Positions 7,950 through 15,955 of a stretch of 64,000 nucleotides of DNA are shown here, piece by piece (within the stretch, counting starts at the first letter, position 1; every line of letters begins with the position of its first letter). Source of the DNA: CAVZXS01 sp963779325. GTDB lineage: Bacteria > Bacteroidota > Bacteroidia > Chitinophagales > Chitinophagaceae. The stretch lies in contig CAVZXS010000032.1 in the NCBI GenBank assembly GCA_963779325.1, positions 1 through 64,000 of the forward strand. The letters are read 5' to 3'. Under the pieces are notes generated by a model. It was not told where the DNA came from and made no database searches. It saw only the letters and a program-made list of their open reading frames with translations. Both the position numbers and the translations under genes were made by a program.

Positions 7950-9251
7950 ATGACAGCTGTAAATATTATTTGGTTTCGCCGCGATCTTCGCCTGCACGAT
8001 AATGCCGCTCTTTTTCATGCACTGAATGATAAGAGTCCCGTGCTGCCCGTTTTTATTTTCGACAGAAATATTTTGGATGACTTGGCAGACAGGACCGACC
8101 GCAGGGTTGAGTTTATTCATGAAGCGCTGCAGCAAATGCAAAAGCAACTAACTAAGACGGGCAGCACATTGGATGTACGTTACGGATTTCCGGAAGAGAT
8201 ATTTCTGCAATTGGCAAAAGAATATACCATTGAGAAAGTATTTACCAATCATGACTATGAACCCTATGCTACCCAACGGGATGAGGCGATACGAAAACTG
8301 CTGAACGATAAAGGCATTTCGTTGCATACCTTTAAGGACCAGGTAGTTTTTGAGAAAGATGAAGTAACAAAAGATGACGGCAAGCCTTATACCGTATTTA
8401 CGCCTTATTCAAAAAAATGGAAACTGCGACTTACTGAATACCCGGTAAAAAGTTTTAAAACTGAAAAGTATTTCAACAATTTTTATAAGCAATCGCCAAA
8501 AGAAATTCCTTCATTGCCCGCAATGAATTTTAAGCCGGCAGGTCAATCTTTTCCGGCAAGTGTTTGGAAAACGGATATTATAAAAAAATACAAAGAGCAA
8601 AGAGATTTCCCGGCCATTGAAGGCACTTCGCGGCTGAGCGTACACCTTCGATTTGGTACCATCAGCATACGTGAGTTGGCAACAGATGCCGCTAAACTGA
8701 ATGAATCTTTTTTAAACGAATTAATATGGCGGGATTTTTATCATATGATACTTTGGCATTTTCCGCATATTGTAAGTAAGGCATTCAAGCCCGACTATGA
8801 TAAAATACAATGGCGCAATAATGAAACGGAGTTTGAAACATGGTGCAGCGGGCAAACCGGATACCCCATTGTGGATGCCGGCATGCGTGAGCTGAACACA
8901 ACGGGTTTTATGCACAATCGTGTCCGTATGATTGTCGCTTCTTTTCTTACCAAACATTTACTGATAGATTGGCGCAGGGGAGAAGCCTATTTCGCTAAAA
9001 AATTATTGGACTTTGATTTAGCGGCTAATAACGGCGGCTGGCAATGGGCGGCCGGCAGCGGTTGCGATGCAGCGCCTTACTTCCGTGTTTTCAATCCGTA
9101 TTTGCAAACGCAAAAGTTTGATCCGCAATTAAAATACATTCGCAAATGGGTACCCGAGTTGGAAGAGTTTAGTTATCCCAAACCCATCGTGGCACATGAA
9201 GAAGCAAGAAAAAGATGTTTGGAGGTGTATGCAAAAGCATTGAAGAAATAA
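7950..9251 (+). CDS. phrB: Deoxyribodipyrimidine photolyase / cryptochrome family
   Basis: 433 residues, typical for a class I photolyase. The N-terminal Rossmann-like antenna domain (IIWFRRDLRLHDNAAL, about 5-130) is followed by an all-helical FAD domain with ELIWRDFYHMILW, the signature WCSGQTGYPIVDAGMREL and HNRVRMIVASFLTKHLLIDW, and the end DFDLAANNGGWQWAAGSGCD. It would use blue light and reduced FAD to split cyclobutane pyrimidine dimers. The intact Trp-rich FAD region favours repair over pure signalling, but subfamily (CPD, 6-4 or DASH) cannot be settled by eye. A heptamer-repeat leader precedes the start. Confidence 0.92.
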   Translation: MTAVNIIWFRRDLRLHDNAALFHALNDKSPVLPVFIFDRNILDDLADRTDRRVEFIHEALQQMQKQLTKTGSTLDVRYGFPEEIFLQLAKEYTIEKVFTNHDYEPYATQRDEAIRKLLNDKGISLHTFKDQVVFEKDEVTKDDGKPYTVFTPYSKKWKLRLTEYPVKSFKTEKYFNNFYKQSPKEIPSLPAMNFKPAGQSFPASVWKTDIIKKYKEQRDFPAIEGTSRLSVHLRFGTISIRELATDAAKLNESFLNELIWRDFYHMILWHFPHIVSKAFKPDYDKIQWRNNETEFETWCSGQTGYPIVDAGMRELNTTGFMHNRVRMIVASFLTKHLLIDWRRGEAYFAKKLLDFDLAANNGGWQWAAGSGCDAAPYFRVFNPYLQTQKFDPQLKYIRKWVPELEEFSYPKPIVAHEEARKRCLEVYAKALKK

Positions 9252-9292
9252 GTCACTATAGCCTTATGCTTTATTTTTGAAGAAACAATCTT

Positions 9293-9511
9293 TTATTCAG
9301 TAGGAAGTAATTTTGTTATTTGTATTTGCAATTCTTGACAAATAAGAAAAACTGTATAAAGTGTTGGTGTTATGCTTCCGTTTTCGAGCCTATGTATGTA
9401 TTGGCGATCTTTTAAAAGAATTCTTGCCAATTCACTTTGGCTTATGGATAAATGTTCCCGTTCTTTTTTCAAAAGAGCCCCGAATTTTATGTTAAACTCC
9501 TGTTTATCCAT
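9293..9511 (-). CDS. XRE-family helix-turn-helix regulator
   Basis: 72 residues, made almost entirely of one Cro/C1-type HTH: FGALLKKEREHLSISQSELA, then ILLKDRQYIHRLENGSITPT. It has no ligand or peptidase domain. It is transcribed divergently from the lipoprotein gene at 9666. The 154-bp space between them contains two perfect palindromes, so it may control itself and the adjacent island. Confidence 0.85.
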   Translation of the reverse strand: MDKQEFNIKFGALLKKEREHLSISQSELARILLKDRQYIHRLENGSITPTLYTVFLICQELQIQITKLLPTE

Positions 9512-9593
9512 TCCACTGCAATATGGAAATACTGTCGGAAAGAAATATCATAATATAATACAACAAACGATTTTTTTACATAGATTAGCTTAT

Positions 9594-9636
9594 CAATTGG
9601 CCAATTGCTGCGGGTATAGCCGAAAACCGGGTTTTC
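9594..9636. promoter_or_regulatory. Two palindromes between the XRE gene and the lipoprotein island
   Basis: CAATTGGCCAATTG (9594-9607) is a perfect 14-bp palindrome. GAAAACCGGGTTTTC (9622-9636) is a perfect 15-bp palindrome with a central G. Both lie in the divergent promoter region, as expected for operators of a dimeric HTH protein. The second might instead be a dispersed palindromic repeat. Confidence 0.4.
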
Positions 9637-9665
9637 AAACAGAGTAGGCACTAAAAAAATAATGT

Positions 9666-10354
9666 ATGAAAAAGCTAACTTTATTTGCAATTTTTATTGC
9701 TTTATTTTTCTCCTGTCAAAAAGAGGCTTCACAGAAACCTGAAACACTTGACTTAACTAAAACATATCAACAAGAAGACTTTAAAGCGTATCTTTCGAGG
9801 ACAAGCGAATTACTTCAAGAACCTGATTTAAAAAGACTTTTTGAAGGGTATGATTTAAAACAATTAACTGAGGCGGATAAAAGGGTAAATAGCGGATAAA
9901 ATGTCTTCAAAACAAGTATTTAAAAGGTGAGTTTGAAGGCTATGTGAAACTGACAAAACAACTCAATGGGAAATATGAAATTTCTAAATTCAGCAAAGAA
10001 CAATGGAAAATGGTAGCTAAATTTGGTGTTGATAATGGTATAGTATTCCTTCCGGGATTAAAGGATTTTGTAAAGGGAATAGAGAGAAAATCGTCAGAAA
10101 AAGTAGCCAATCAAAAACAAACAAAGGTACTTTGTTGCCCGTGTTCAGATTCAGTAGAACAAGCAAATGCTGATATAGGTGCAGCTGTGGCAGGTTTGTC
10201 TGTTTATTGCTTGTCGTTGAGTGGATTTCCTCCTGCTGCCGGCTTTTGTTGGGCTGGTGTTGCGGCTCTTTATTTTGCAGAGAATGATCGAATCAATTCA
10301 ACTGAATTTTGGTTTGCCTGTATGCAATCGCACTATGGAATATGTGTATATTAA
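9666..10354 (+). CDS. Lipoprotein with Cys-rich hydrophobic C-terminal domain (two frameshifts)
   Basis: ATG 9666 starts a lipoprotein signal (ALFFSCQKE). The frame stops at 9899, but the next frame gives ADKMSSKQVFK and the third gives GEFEGYVKLTKQLNGKYEIS up to 10354. Removing one A in AAATA near 9887 and one in AAAA at 9922-9925 restores a single gene of about 229 codons. Its middle (YEISKFSKEQWKMVAKFGV) aligns with the separate protein at 10673, confirming that the pieces belong together. After about residue 155 comes a domain with CCPC, then a Gly/Ala-rich hydrophobic stretch (DIGAAVAGLSVYC, PPAAGFCWAGVAALYF) and FWFACMQSHYGICVY, seven Cys in all. This resembles Cys-rich hydrophobic peptides such as the halocin C8 class in composition only. 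The function is unknown. Confidence 0.55.
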
Positions 10355-10363
10355 TTTGCAATT

Positions 10364-10636
10364 ATGAATAACAACAGGGCCATTTTAATACGGAAGCTAA
10401 ATGCATTAATTGGATATACAATTGGCGTGATTATTCTGTTTAATTTTTTTAATCGGTTTAGGGAACATAATTATCGGATAATATTACTGATTGTGGTGAT
10501 AGGCAGTATTGTTCATGTCTCCGAGTTACTGGGGGTTTCACTTTCTTCCAGATATAAAAATAAGGATGTCCGAATGATTTGGGTTCAGTTGATATTTACG
10601 ATCGCCCTGTTGTTTCTTTTGTTTACAGTTTTTTAA
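10364..10636 (+). CDS. Small three-TM membrane protein
   Basis: 90 residues starting 10 bp after the previous stop. Hydrophobic segments at about 15-28, 38-55 and 72-90 suggest three membrane passes. There is a short basic N-terminus and a charged loop SSRYKNKDVR. No family is recognised. Its position between the Cys-rich lipoprotein and that protein's shorter paralogue suggests a joint unit, for example an export or self-protection role, which is inference. Confidence 0.6.
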   Translation: MNNNRAILIRKLNALIGYTIGVIILFNFFNRFREHNYRIILLIVVIGSIVHVSELLGVSLSSRYKNKDVRMIWVQLIFTIALLFLLFTVF

Positions 10637-10672
10637 AGCTAATTTGAATTAAAGCAAGTTAAAATTTTCAGG

Positions 10673-11164
10673 ATGCATAAGTTATTTATCTTTTACACAT
10701 TAATGTTGATGTGTAATATTGACCTGAAGTCCCAATCGTATATCCCTTTTGATTTGACTCAAAAGGAGCAGCAAGTAGATTTTTTGCATTATATAAAAAA
10801 TCTTTCTTCACTCCTGCAAGACACAAGCATGAGTAATATAGCAAAGGCAATTAGACGAGAAAAGAAAAGTGATACTGCGAAATCAATTTCCACGGAAGAG
10901 GTGTACAAGCATTTATTAAGTGATTCTGCCTATCTTAAAAGAGTCATGACATTTTATGTCTTTGCCGGCACTCTTGAAAAGAAATATGGGATTTCAAAAT
11001 TCACTAATTATCAGTGGGATGAGATTTCTCAATTCGCTGTGCAGAATGGAGTTACATTTATAAAAAACTTTGATAAATTTATAAAGCAGGGAGTTGGGCC
11101 AAAACAAAATCTTTATTCATTTCCGAAACTTCCAAGGCAAGTAACAAAACAAACTACTCAATAA
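10673..11164 (+). CDS. Secreted protein, paralogue of the N-terminal part of the upstream lipoprotein
   Basis: 163 residues with a hydrophobic signal (residues 3-18, ending near LKSQS). It shares with the 9666 protein the order PFDLTQKEQQ / LDLTKTYQQEDF, then KKYGISKFTNYQWDEISQFA / GKYEISKFSKEQWKMVAKFG, then NGVTFIKNFDKFIKQG / NGIVFLPGLKDFVKG. It ends soon after this region and lacks the Cys-rich hydrophobic C-terminal domain. It therefore looks like a stand-alone version of the lipoprotein's front part. The function is unknown. It is the last gene of the island. Confidence 0.65.
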   Translation: MHKLFIFYTLMLMCNIDLKSQSYIPFDLTQKEQQVDFLHYIKNLSSLLQDTSMSNIAKAIRREKKSDTAKSISTEEVYKHLLSDSAYLKRVMTFYVFAGTLEKKYGISKFTNYQWDEISQFAVQNGVTFIKNFDKFIKQGVGPKQNLYSFPKLPRQVTKQTTQ

Positions 11165-11222
11165 GGTCGTATAAATATTTAAGTAAAAACAGCCCGCAAA
11201 CGCTGCACTGAAGTTTAGAAGC

Positions 11223-12110
11223 TTATATGGCTGTGTTGATGAATAAAGAATAAGAAGAACCTGAACGGGGATTCATCGAAAGAAATACCTGATGCAGGGT
11301 TTCGATGGCTTTTCTACCCTCATCACCCAAGTCAAGCGAAAAATTATTTACATAGAGATCGATGTGTTGACGCATTACATCTTCATTCATTTCCTGCGAA
11401 TGCAGCTTTACATAATCAGTTATCAAAGGATAATTACTGAAAGCATAGTCAAGACTTTTGCGAATTAACTTTTCAATTTTTAAACTGAGTGGCTTTTCGA
11501 TTGACCGCTTAATGGCTATACCGCCTAACGGAACCGGCAGTTTCATGGTCTGTTCCCAATGCTCGCCCAAGTCGGTTACTTTATACAATCCTTTCTGCCG
11601 GTAAGTAAAACGGTTTTCATGAATAATTACGCCAAGCGCCTCTTCGAGATCCGTAACATTCGCAGCTTTATTTAAAATAAAATCTTCTATCTGATCAAAA
11701 CGCATAAAAACTTTTTTATCAGCTTCAGGATAAGCAAAACTAAAAAGTAAATTAGCAGTTGTATTCAAACCGGGAAGAGCTATAGTTCTTTCATTTATTT
11801 CCGACTTCTGACTTCCGACCTCTGACTTCCCGCCACCTACTTCCGACTTCGAGATTAACAACGGCCCTACACCCTTGCCCAATGCGCCGCCTGCATTTAG
11901 TAAAATGTAATTATCTATTGATTTAAAAAAAGCGGGGAAGCTGAGTTTGGTTATATCTAATTTCCCCTGCCGGGCATTTTGATTGAGCGTTTCTACATCT
12001 TCCAATACTGTATCAAATTCAATACCCTCTGTATCAATTTTATTATTGACTAATGCGTCAAAAATAAAAGTGTCGTTGGGGCAGGGTGAAAAACCAAGCG
12101 AGAGTTTCAA
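11223..12110 (-). CDS. mqnD: 1,4-dihydroxy-6-naphthoate synthase MqnD (with heptamer-repeat insert)
   Basis: 295 residues, a periplasmic-binding-protein-like fold enzyme of the futalosine route to menaquinone. It converts cyclic dehypoxanthine futalosine to 1,4-dihydroxy-6-naphthoate. LGFSPCPNDTFIF (5-17) and the DITKLSF block (52-58) are characteristic. Residues 88-107 are unusual: KSEVGGG, KSEVGSQ, KSEINER repeat every 7 residues and are encoded by heptamers such as GAAGTCG and GAAGTCA. They sit in a surface-loop position between KGVGPLLIS and TIALPG. The gene starts 7 bp after the end of mqnB, so the two are cotranscribed. Confidence 0.9.
   Translation of the reverse strand: MKLSLGFSPCPNDTFIFDALVNNKIDTEGIEFDTVLEDVETLNQNARQGKLDITKLSFPAFFKSIDNYILLNAGGALGKGVGPLLISKSEVGGGKSEVGSQKSEINERTIALPGLNTTANLLFSFAYPEADKKVFMRFDQIEDFILNKAANVTDLEEALGVIIHENRFTYRQKGLYKVTDLGEHWEQTMKLPVPLGGIAIKRSIEKPLSLKIEKLIRKSLDYAFSNYPLITDYVKLHSQEMNEDVMRQHIDLYVNNFSLDLGDEGRKAIETLHQVFLSMNPRSGSSYSLFINTAI
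11799..11850 (-). repeat. Heptamer repeat inside mqnD
   Basis: About seven consecutive 7-bp units on the coding strand (GAAGTCG, GAAGTAG, GTGGCGG, GAAGTCA, GAGGTCG and so on). They stay in frame and add a 7-residue periodic peptide to MqnD. Confidence 0.75.
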
Positions 12111-12117
12111 AATCTTT

Positions 12118-12766
12118 TTATTTGTTGTTAACGATTTGTATCAGCGCTTTATTCAAATTCACAATTGATTCTTTCATGTTCCAATTCTTTTTATTTCGTT
12201 CGCCAATATAATTGGATATGCTTCTTATTTGCAAAAAAGGAATTTTTTCCATCAAACAAACATAATGCAGGGCGGCGCCTTCCATACTTTCTATTACCGG
12301 GTTAAAAGTCTCTTCATAAAAAGTTATTTTCTTTTTTGACGTAGTTATTTCATTTACCGAAATTGCTTTTACCTGCTTTCAGTTTTGTTTTTTTTAAAAA
12401 TGCTGTATTGTTATTTATCAGCCATCCTTTTTTAAAAGGGTATTGATTGTGCGGCACCATTTGTAAATTAAAAAGGCTTTTTAGTTGGTTCAGTTCCACC
12501 ACACTTTGGTCGGCGATGGTGTCTTGCTTTACAGCCACTACTGAACCTAATTTCATTGCCGTATTAAAACAACCACCCACGCCGGCCTGTAAAATAAAAT
12601 CAGGCTTTTTTATCGCTATTTGTTTGGCTAAATGATACGTAGTGGCAGTAAGCCCTATACCCGTAATCAGTACGTCGCCGTTAAATTCTTTTTTGGATGC
12701 GGTACGGCAATAAGCAAGAAAAGGCGCTATTTCAACGGCTGTAGCGGCAACCACCAGGTAGTTCAT
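12118..12766 (-). CDS. mqnB: Futalosine hydrolase MqnB (one frameshift)
   Basis: The start is at ATG 12766 (MNYLVVAATAVEIAPFL). The longer upstream reading lacks family features. The N-terminal frame shows the phosphorylase/nucleosidase fold (TGIGLTATTYHLA, ILQAGVGGCFN) and runs out at 12350. One extra A/T in the run at 12367-12370 must be removed to continue as KAISVNEITTSKKK, FYEETFNPVIESMEGAALHY, and SISNYIGERN to the stop at 12118. ESMEGAALHY is the nucleobase-binding end of the family. The enzyme releases hypoxanthine from futalosine. mqnD follows 7 bp downstream. Confidence 0.85.
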
Positions 12767-12818
12767 GCAGGTAAATTTGAACCGCAAATGTCGGTATTCT
12801 TTATAAATCCAATTCAAT

Positions 12819-12826
12819 TACCTTTG
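12819..12826 (+). promoter_or_regulatory. -7 promoter box of the first QueD/PTPS gene
   Basis: TACCTTTG matches TAnnTTTG exactly, 17 bp before ATG 12844. No -33 TTG at the usual spacing is obvious. Confidence 0.5.
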
Positions 12827-12843
12827 CGACCAAGTAAATAATA

Positions 12844-13251
12844 ATGGTATACCTTACAAGAATAGAACATTTTAACGCGGCCCATAAACTGTACAACCCG
12901 GCATGGAGCCATGAAAAAAACGAGGAAGTATTTGGCAAATGCGCCAATGAGAACTGGCACGGGCATAACTATGAATTGTATGTAACAATTAAAGGAATGC
13001 CGGATGCGGATACAGGGTTTTTATTTGATGCCAAAAAACTGAGCCTGCTTATTAAGGAGCATGTAACGGAAAAATTGGATCACCGTAACCTGAACATGGA
13101 TGTTGATTTTTTAAAAGATAAAATGTGCAGTACCGAAAACCTGGTGATAGGCATTTGGAATGAATTGGCGCCGCGCCTGCCCGCTACGGTACAATTGCAT
13201 TGCTTAAAACTGTACGAAACACCAAAAATATTTGTAGAATATTTTGGATAA
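12844..13251 (+). CDS. 6-pyruvoyl-tetrahydropterin synthase / QueD family, copy A
   Basis: 135 residues, the full length for this T-fold family. Zinc ligands are H14 (FNAAH), H39 and H41 (WHGHNY). C33 in FGKC is the catalytic cysteine, and LDHRNLN and STENL provide the remaining active-site residues. YETP near the end is the substrate-anchoring Glu motif. QueD makes 6-carboxy-tetrahydropterin from dihydroneopterin triphosphate for queuosine; PTPS makes 6-pyruvoyl-tetrahydropterin. The product is not resolved by sequence. A second family member follows 82 bp downstream and folE after that. Confidence 0.9.
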   Translation: MVYLTRIEHFNAAHKLYNPAWSHEKNEEVFGKCANENWHGHNYELYVTIKGMPDADTGFLFDAKKLSLLIKEHVTEKLDHRNLNMDVDFLKDKMCSTENLVIGIWNELAPRLPATVQLHCLKLYETPKIFVEYFG

Positions 13252-13333
13252 GGCAGGTTAGAGAACGTAGAATTCTAAAGATTTATAAAAGCATTAAACC
13301 TTTAAACTTTTAAACTGTTAGACGAGATATTAT

Positions 13334-13747
13334 ATGACTAACAAAGTAGCAGTTATACGTTGCGAACATTTTAATGCGGCCCATCGCCTGCACAATCCTG
13401 CGTGGGATGATGCTACCAACCAAAAAGTATTTGGTAAATGTAACCTGCCTCATTTTCACGGACACAACTACGCTCTTGAGGTAAAAGTAACCGGTGTACC
13501 CGATCCGGGTACGGGATATGTAATGGATATGAAATTACTTTCCGATTTGATTCAAAGAGAAATACATGAACGATTTGATCATAAAAACCTGAACTTAGAT
13601 ACGGCGGAGTTTAAAAACCTGAATCCTACGGCGGAAAATATTGCGATCGTAATTTATAATTTATTAAGACCGCATATAGATACTGCAATGGATTTAAAAA
13701 TACGATTGGGTGAAACACCCAGAAATATTGTAGAATATCCTGCATAA
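13334..13747 (+). CDS. 6-pyruvoyl-tetrahydropterin synthase / QueD family, copy B
   Basis: 137 residues. Zinc ligands H17, H42 and H44 (FHGHNY), catalytic C36 (FGKC), FDHKNLN and TAENI are all present, and GETP carries the anchoring Glu. It is roughly half identical to copy A by eye, so the two are diverged paralogues rather than a recent duplication. Both keep a complete active site. One is probably QueD and the other may make a different pterin. The folE gene 53 bp downstream supplies the substrate, dihydroneopterin triphosphate. Confidence 0.9.
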   Translation: MTNKVAVIRCEHFNAAHRLHNPAWDDATNQKVFGKCNLPHFHGHNYALEVKVTGVPDPGTGYVMDMKLLSDLIQREIHERFDHKNLNLDTAEFKNLNPTAENIAIVIYNLLRPHIDTAMDLKIRLGETPRNIVEYPA

Positions 13748-13762
13748 ATGTTTAAATAATAA

Positions 13763-13797
13763 GGAACCTGAAACTATAAACAAGAAACCTGAAACAG
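13763..13797. repeat. Heptamer-period repeat before folE
   Basis: GGAACCT/GAAACCT-type units with 7-bp spacing (AGGAACC, TGAAACT, ATAAACA, AGAAACC, TGAAACA) end 3 bp before ATG 13801. A related block (TTTAAAC units) lies at 13283-13318 before copy B. Confidence 0.65.
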
Positions 13798-13800
13798 ATC

Positions 13801-14397
13801 ATGGCTTACAAAAAAACGGAACATTACGACGAGCAAACAACCAAAGGATTAATTGATAATTACAAATCGGCTCTTTCTTTATTGGGCGAAGATGCGGAAA
13901 GAGAAGGTTTGCAGAAAACTCCTGAACGTGTGGCCAAAGCCATGCAATACCTTACACAAGGTTATCAAATGGATGCACATGCTATTTTAAACTCCGCCAA
14001 ATTTCATGAAGAAGTAAGTGAAATGATTATTGTAAAAGACATAGAACTGTACAGTATGTGCGAACATCATATGCTGCCTTTTTTCGGTAAGGCCCATATT
14101 GCTTATATACCCAATGGATGGATTACAGGCTTGAGTAAATTAGCCAGGGTGGTAGATGTTTACTCACGCCGTATGCAGGTACAGGAAAGATTAACGCATC
14201 AAATATTGGAAGCCATAAAAGAAACCCTGAACCCGCTGGGTGTAGCCGTAGTAATAGAAGCGCAGCATTTGTGTATGATGATGCGGGGCGTACAAAAACA
14301 AAATTCGGTAACCACTACTTCGGCTTTTGACGGCGAATTTCAAAAAAACAGTACGCGGAGTGAGTTTTTAAAACTTATTTCTGCCCGATTGAGTTGA
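13801..14397 (+). CDS. folE: GTP cyclohydrolase I
   Basis: 198 residues. Zinc ligands are C87 and H90 (MCEHHMLPF) and C158 (QHLCMMMRG). TGLSKLARVVDVYSRR is the GTP-binding signature. The enzyme converts GTP to 7,8-dihydroneopterin triphosphate, the first step for folate and for the pterin branch leading to queuosine. Placement directly after two QueD/PTPS paralogues suggests a pterin operon. Confidence 0.96.
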   Translation: MAYKKTEHYDEQTTKGLIDNYKSALSLLGEDAEREGLQKTPERVAKAMQYLTQGYQMDAHAILNSAKFHEEVSEMIIVKDIELYSMCEHHMLPFFGKAHIAYIPNGWITGLSKLARVVDVYSRRMQVQERLTHQILEAIKETLNPLGVAVVIEAQHLCMMMRGVQKQNSVTTTSAFDGEFQKNSTRSEFLKLISARLS

Positions 14398-14489
14398 TAA
14401 TCTGCCCGATTTTATTTATTTTCCATAAAGATTTTTATAGTCAAAACCTTTACGGCATTTTTGTTTTTTTATTAATCTCTTAAGAATAT

Positions 14490-15380
14490 ATGAAGCATGC
14501 ATTTATTTTCCCGGGGCAGGGTTCGCAATTCGCAGGCATGGGGAAAGATCATTATAACAACAGCGCTTTCGCAAAAAAATTATTTGAGCTGGCCAACGAG
14601 ATATTGGGTTTTCGTATTTCCGATATTATGTTTGACGGCACGGATGAAGACCTGAAACAAACCAATGTAACACAGCCCGCTGTTTTTTTACATTCTATCA
14701 TTGCTTATAAAAGTATTGAAAATGCAAAGCCGGATATGGTGGCCGGTCATTCATTGGGCGAGTTTTCGGCATTGGTAGCAAACGGTACTTTGAGTTTTGA
14801 AGATGCCTTGCAATTAGTTTCGGTTCGTGCACGTGCCATGCAAAAAGCGTGTGAAATTACTCCATCTACGATGGCGGCGGTATTAAACCTGGCCGATGAT
14901 AAAGTAGAAGCGATATGTGATGAGATACAAAATGAAACCGGTGAAGTAGTAGTAGCCGCTAATTACAATTGCCCCGGGCAGTTGGTTATAAGCGGCTCTG
15001 TTAAAGGCATTGAAATTGCCTGCGAACGAATGAAAACCGCCGGTGCAAAACGTGCATTAGTATTACCGGTGGGCGGCGCTTTTCATTCGCCGCTGATGTT
15101 ACCGGCGAAAGAAGAATTACAAGCTGCAATAGAAACTACCAATTTTCATACACCTACCTGCGCCGTATACCAAAACGTAGCGGCAAAAGCGGTAATGGAT
15201 AAAGAAGAAGTAAAACAAAACCTCATAGATCAACTTACCGGCGCTGTACGCTGGACACAAAGTGTGCAGGCCATGATTGCCGACGGAGCATCTACATTTA
15301 CTGAGGCCGGGCCCGGCAAAGTATTACAAGGATTGGTAATGAAGATTGATAAAACGATGCAGGTAAACGGGGTGAGTTGA
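14490..15380 (+). CDS. fabD: Malonyl-CoA:ACP transacylase
   Basis: 296 residues. FPGQGSQFAGMG (7-18) is the oxyanion-hole loop, S88 in AGHSLGEF is the nucleophile, H199 in GGAFHSPLM is the catalytic base, and Q/R residues of the usual VRARAMQ motif are present. It transfers malonyl groups from CoA to acyl carrier protein for fatty-acid synthesis. It stands alone, 92 bp after folE. The next gene is convergent. Confidence 0.96.
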   Translation: MKHAFIFPGQGSQFAGMGKDHYNNSAFAKKLFELANEILGFRISDIMFDGTDEDLKQTNVTQPAVFLHSIIAYKSIENAKPDMVAGHSLGEFSALVANGTLSFEDALQLVSVRARAMQKACEITPSTMAAVLNLADDKVEAICDEIQNETGEVVVAANYNCPGQLVISGSVKGIEIACERMKTAGAKRALVLPVGGAFHSPLMLPAKEELQAAIETTNFHTPTCAVYQNVAAKAVMDKEEVKQNLIDQLTGAVRWTQSVQAMIADGASTFTEAGPGKVLQGLVMKIDKTMQVNGVS

Positions 15381-15399
15381 TCTTCCCGGTGAGTCACTC

Positions 15400-15903
15400 T
15401 CAAAAGTTTAAGGAGCAGTTGATCCACTCACCATCCAGGTGCGCATTATATTTTTTATAAAAATTAATGGCCGGTTCATTCCAGTCCAGTACCTGCCACA
15501 TCATACCGCTGAATTTTTTTTCTTTAGCTTCTTCAATCAGCCGATCCATTAATAATTTACCGATGCCTTTTCCTCGTGCTTCTTCCGTTACAAGTAAATC
15601 TTCCAAATACATTCGCTGTCCTTTCCAGGTGGAGTAGCGGATATAGTAGAGTGCAAATCCAAGAACAACCTCACTGCTTTCGGATTCTAACCCTTCTTCT
15701 CCTTTGCAGCGGGAGCGGGAGGGTGAGGTTGCTACAAACGCCCACCAAACAGGCTTCTCGCCAAAACCGCTTTCTATAAAATGATCTAATGTAACCGTAA
15801 CTTCCTCAGGTGCTTTTTCATACACGGCCAATTCATGAATCAGCTTCATTATGGCCGGGCAATCTTCTTTAACCGCTCTTCTGACTGTAATAGATTCGTT
15901 CAT
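15400..15903 (-). CDS. GNAT-family N-acetyltransferase with a repeat-derived insert
   Basis: 167 residues. The acetyl-CoA binding motif is VTEEARGKGIGKLLMDRLIEEA, and DWNEPAINFYKKYNA is the C-terminal signature of spermidine-type acetyltransferases. The substrate is unknown, probably an amine. Between WWAFVA and VVLGFALYY it carries about 20 extra residues (SRSRCKGEEGLESESSE) that come from a palindromic repeat at 15667-15730 inserted in frame. Without the insert the beta-strand region would have ordinary family spacing. Confidence 0.88.
   Translation of the reverse strand: MNESITVRRAVKEDCPAIMKLIHELAVYEKAPEEVTVTLDHFIESGFGEKPVWWAFVATSPSRSRCKGEEGLESESSEVVLGFALYYIRYSTWKGQRMYLEDLLVTEEARGKGIGKLLMDRLIEEAKEKKFSGMMWQVLDWNEPAINFYKKYNAHLDGEWINCSLNF
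15667..15730. repeat. Palindromic repeat inserted in the GNAT gene
   Basis: 64-bp segment with 8-bp inverted ends AACCTCAC / GTGAGGTT. The interior (CTTCTCCTTTGCAGCGGGAG) is like dispersed intergenic repeats of Bacteroidota. It is translated in frame. Confidence 0.55.
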
Positions 15904-15907
15904 TATA

Positions 15908-15955
15908 TTTTTTTTACTTACTACTTAACACTCACTACTCACCACTTACAACTTG
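15908..15955. repeat. Heptamer-period repeat between thioredoxin and GNAT genes
   Basis: Units TTACTTA, CTACTTA, ACACTCA, CTACTCA, CCACTTA, CAACTTG follow in exact 7-bp steps, filling the spacer and covering the stop codon of the TlpA-like gene. Confidence 0.7.
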
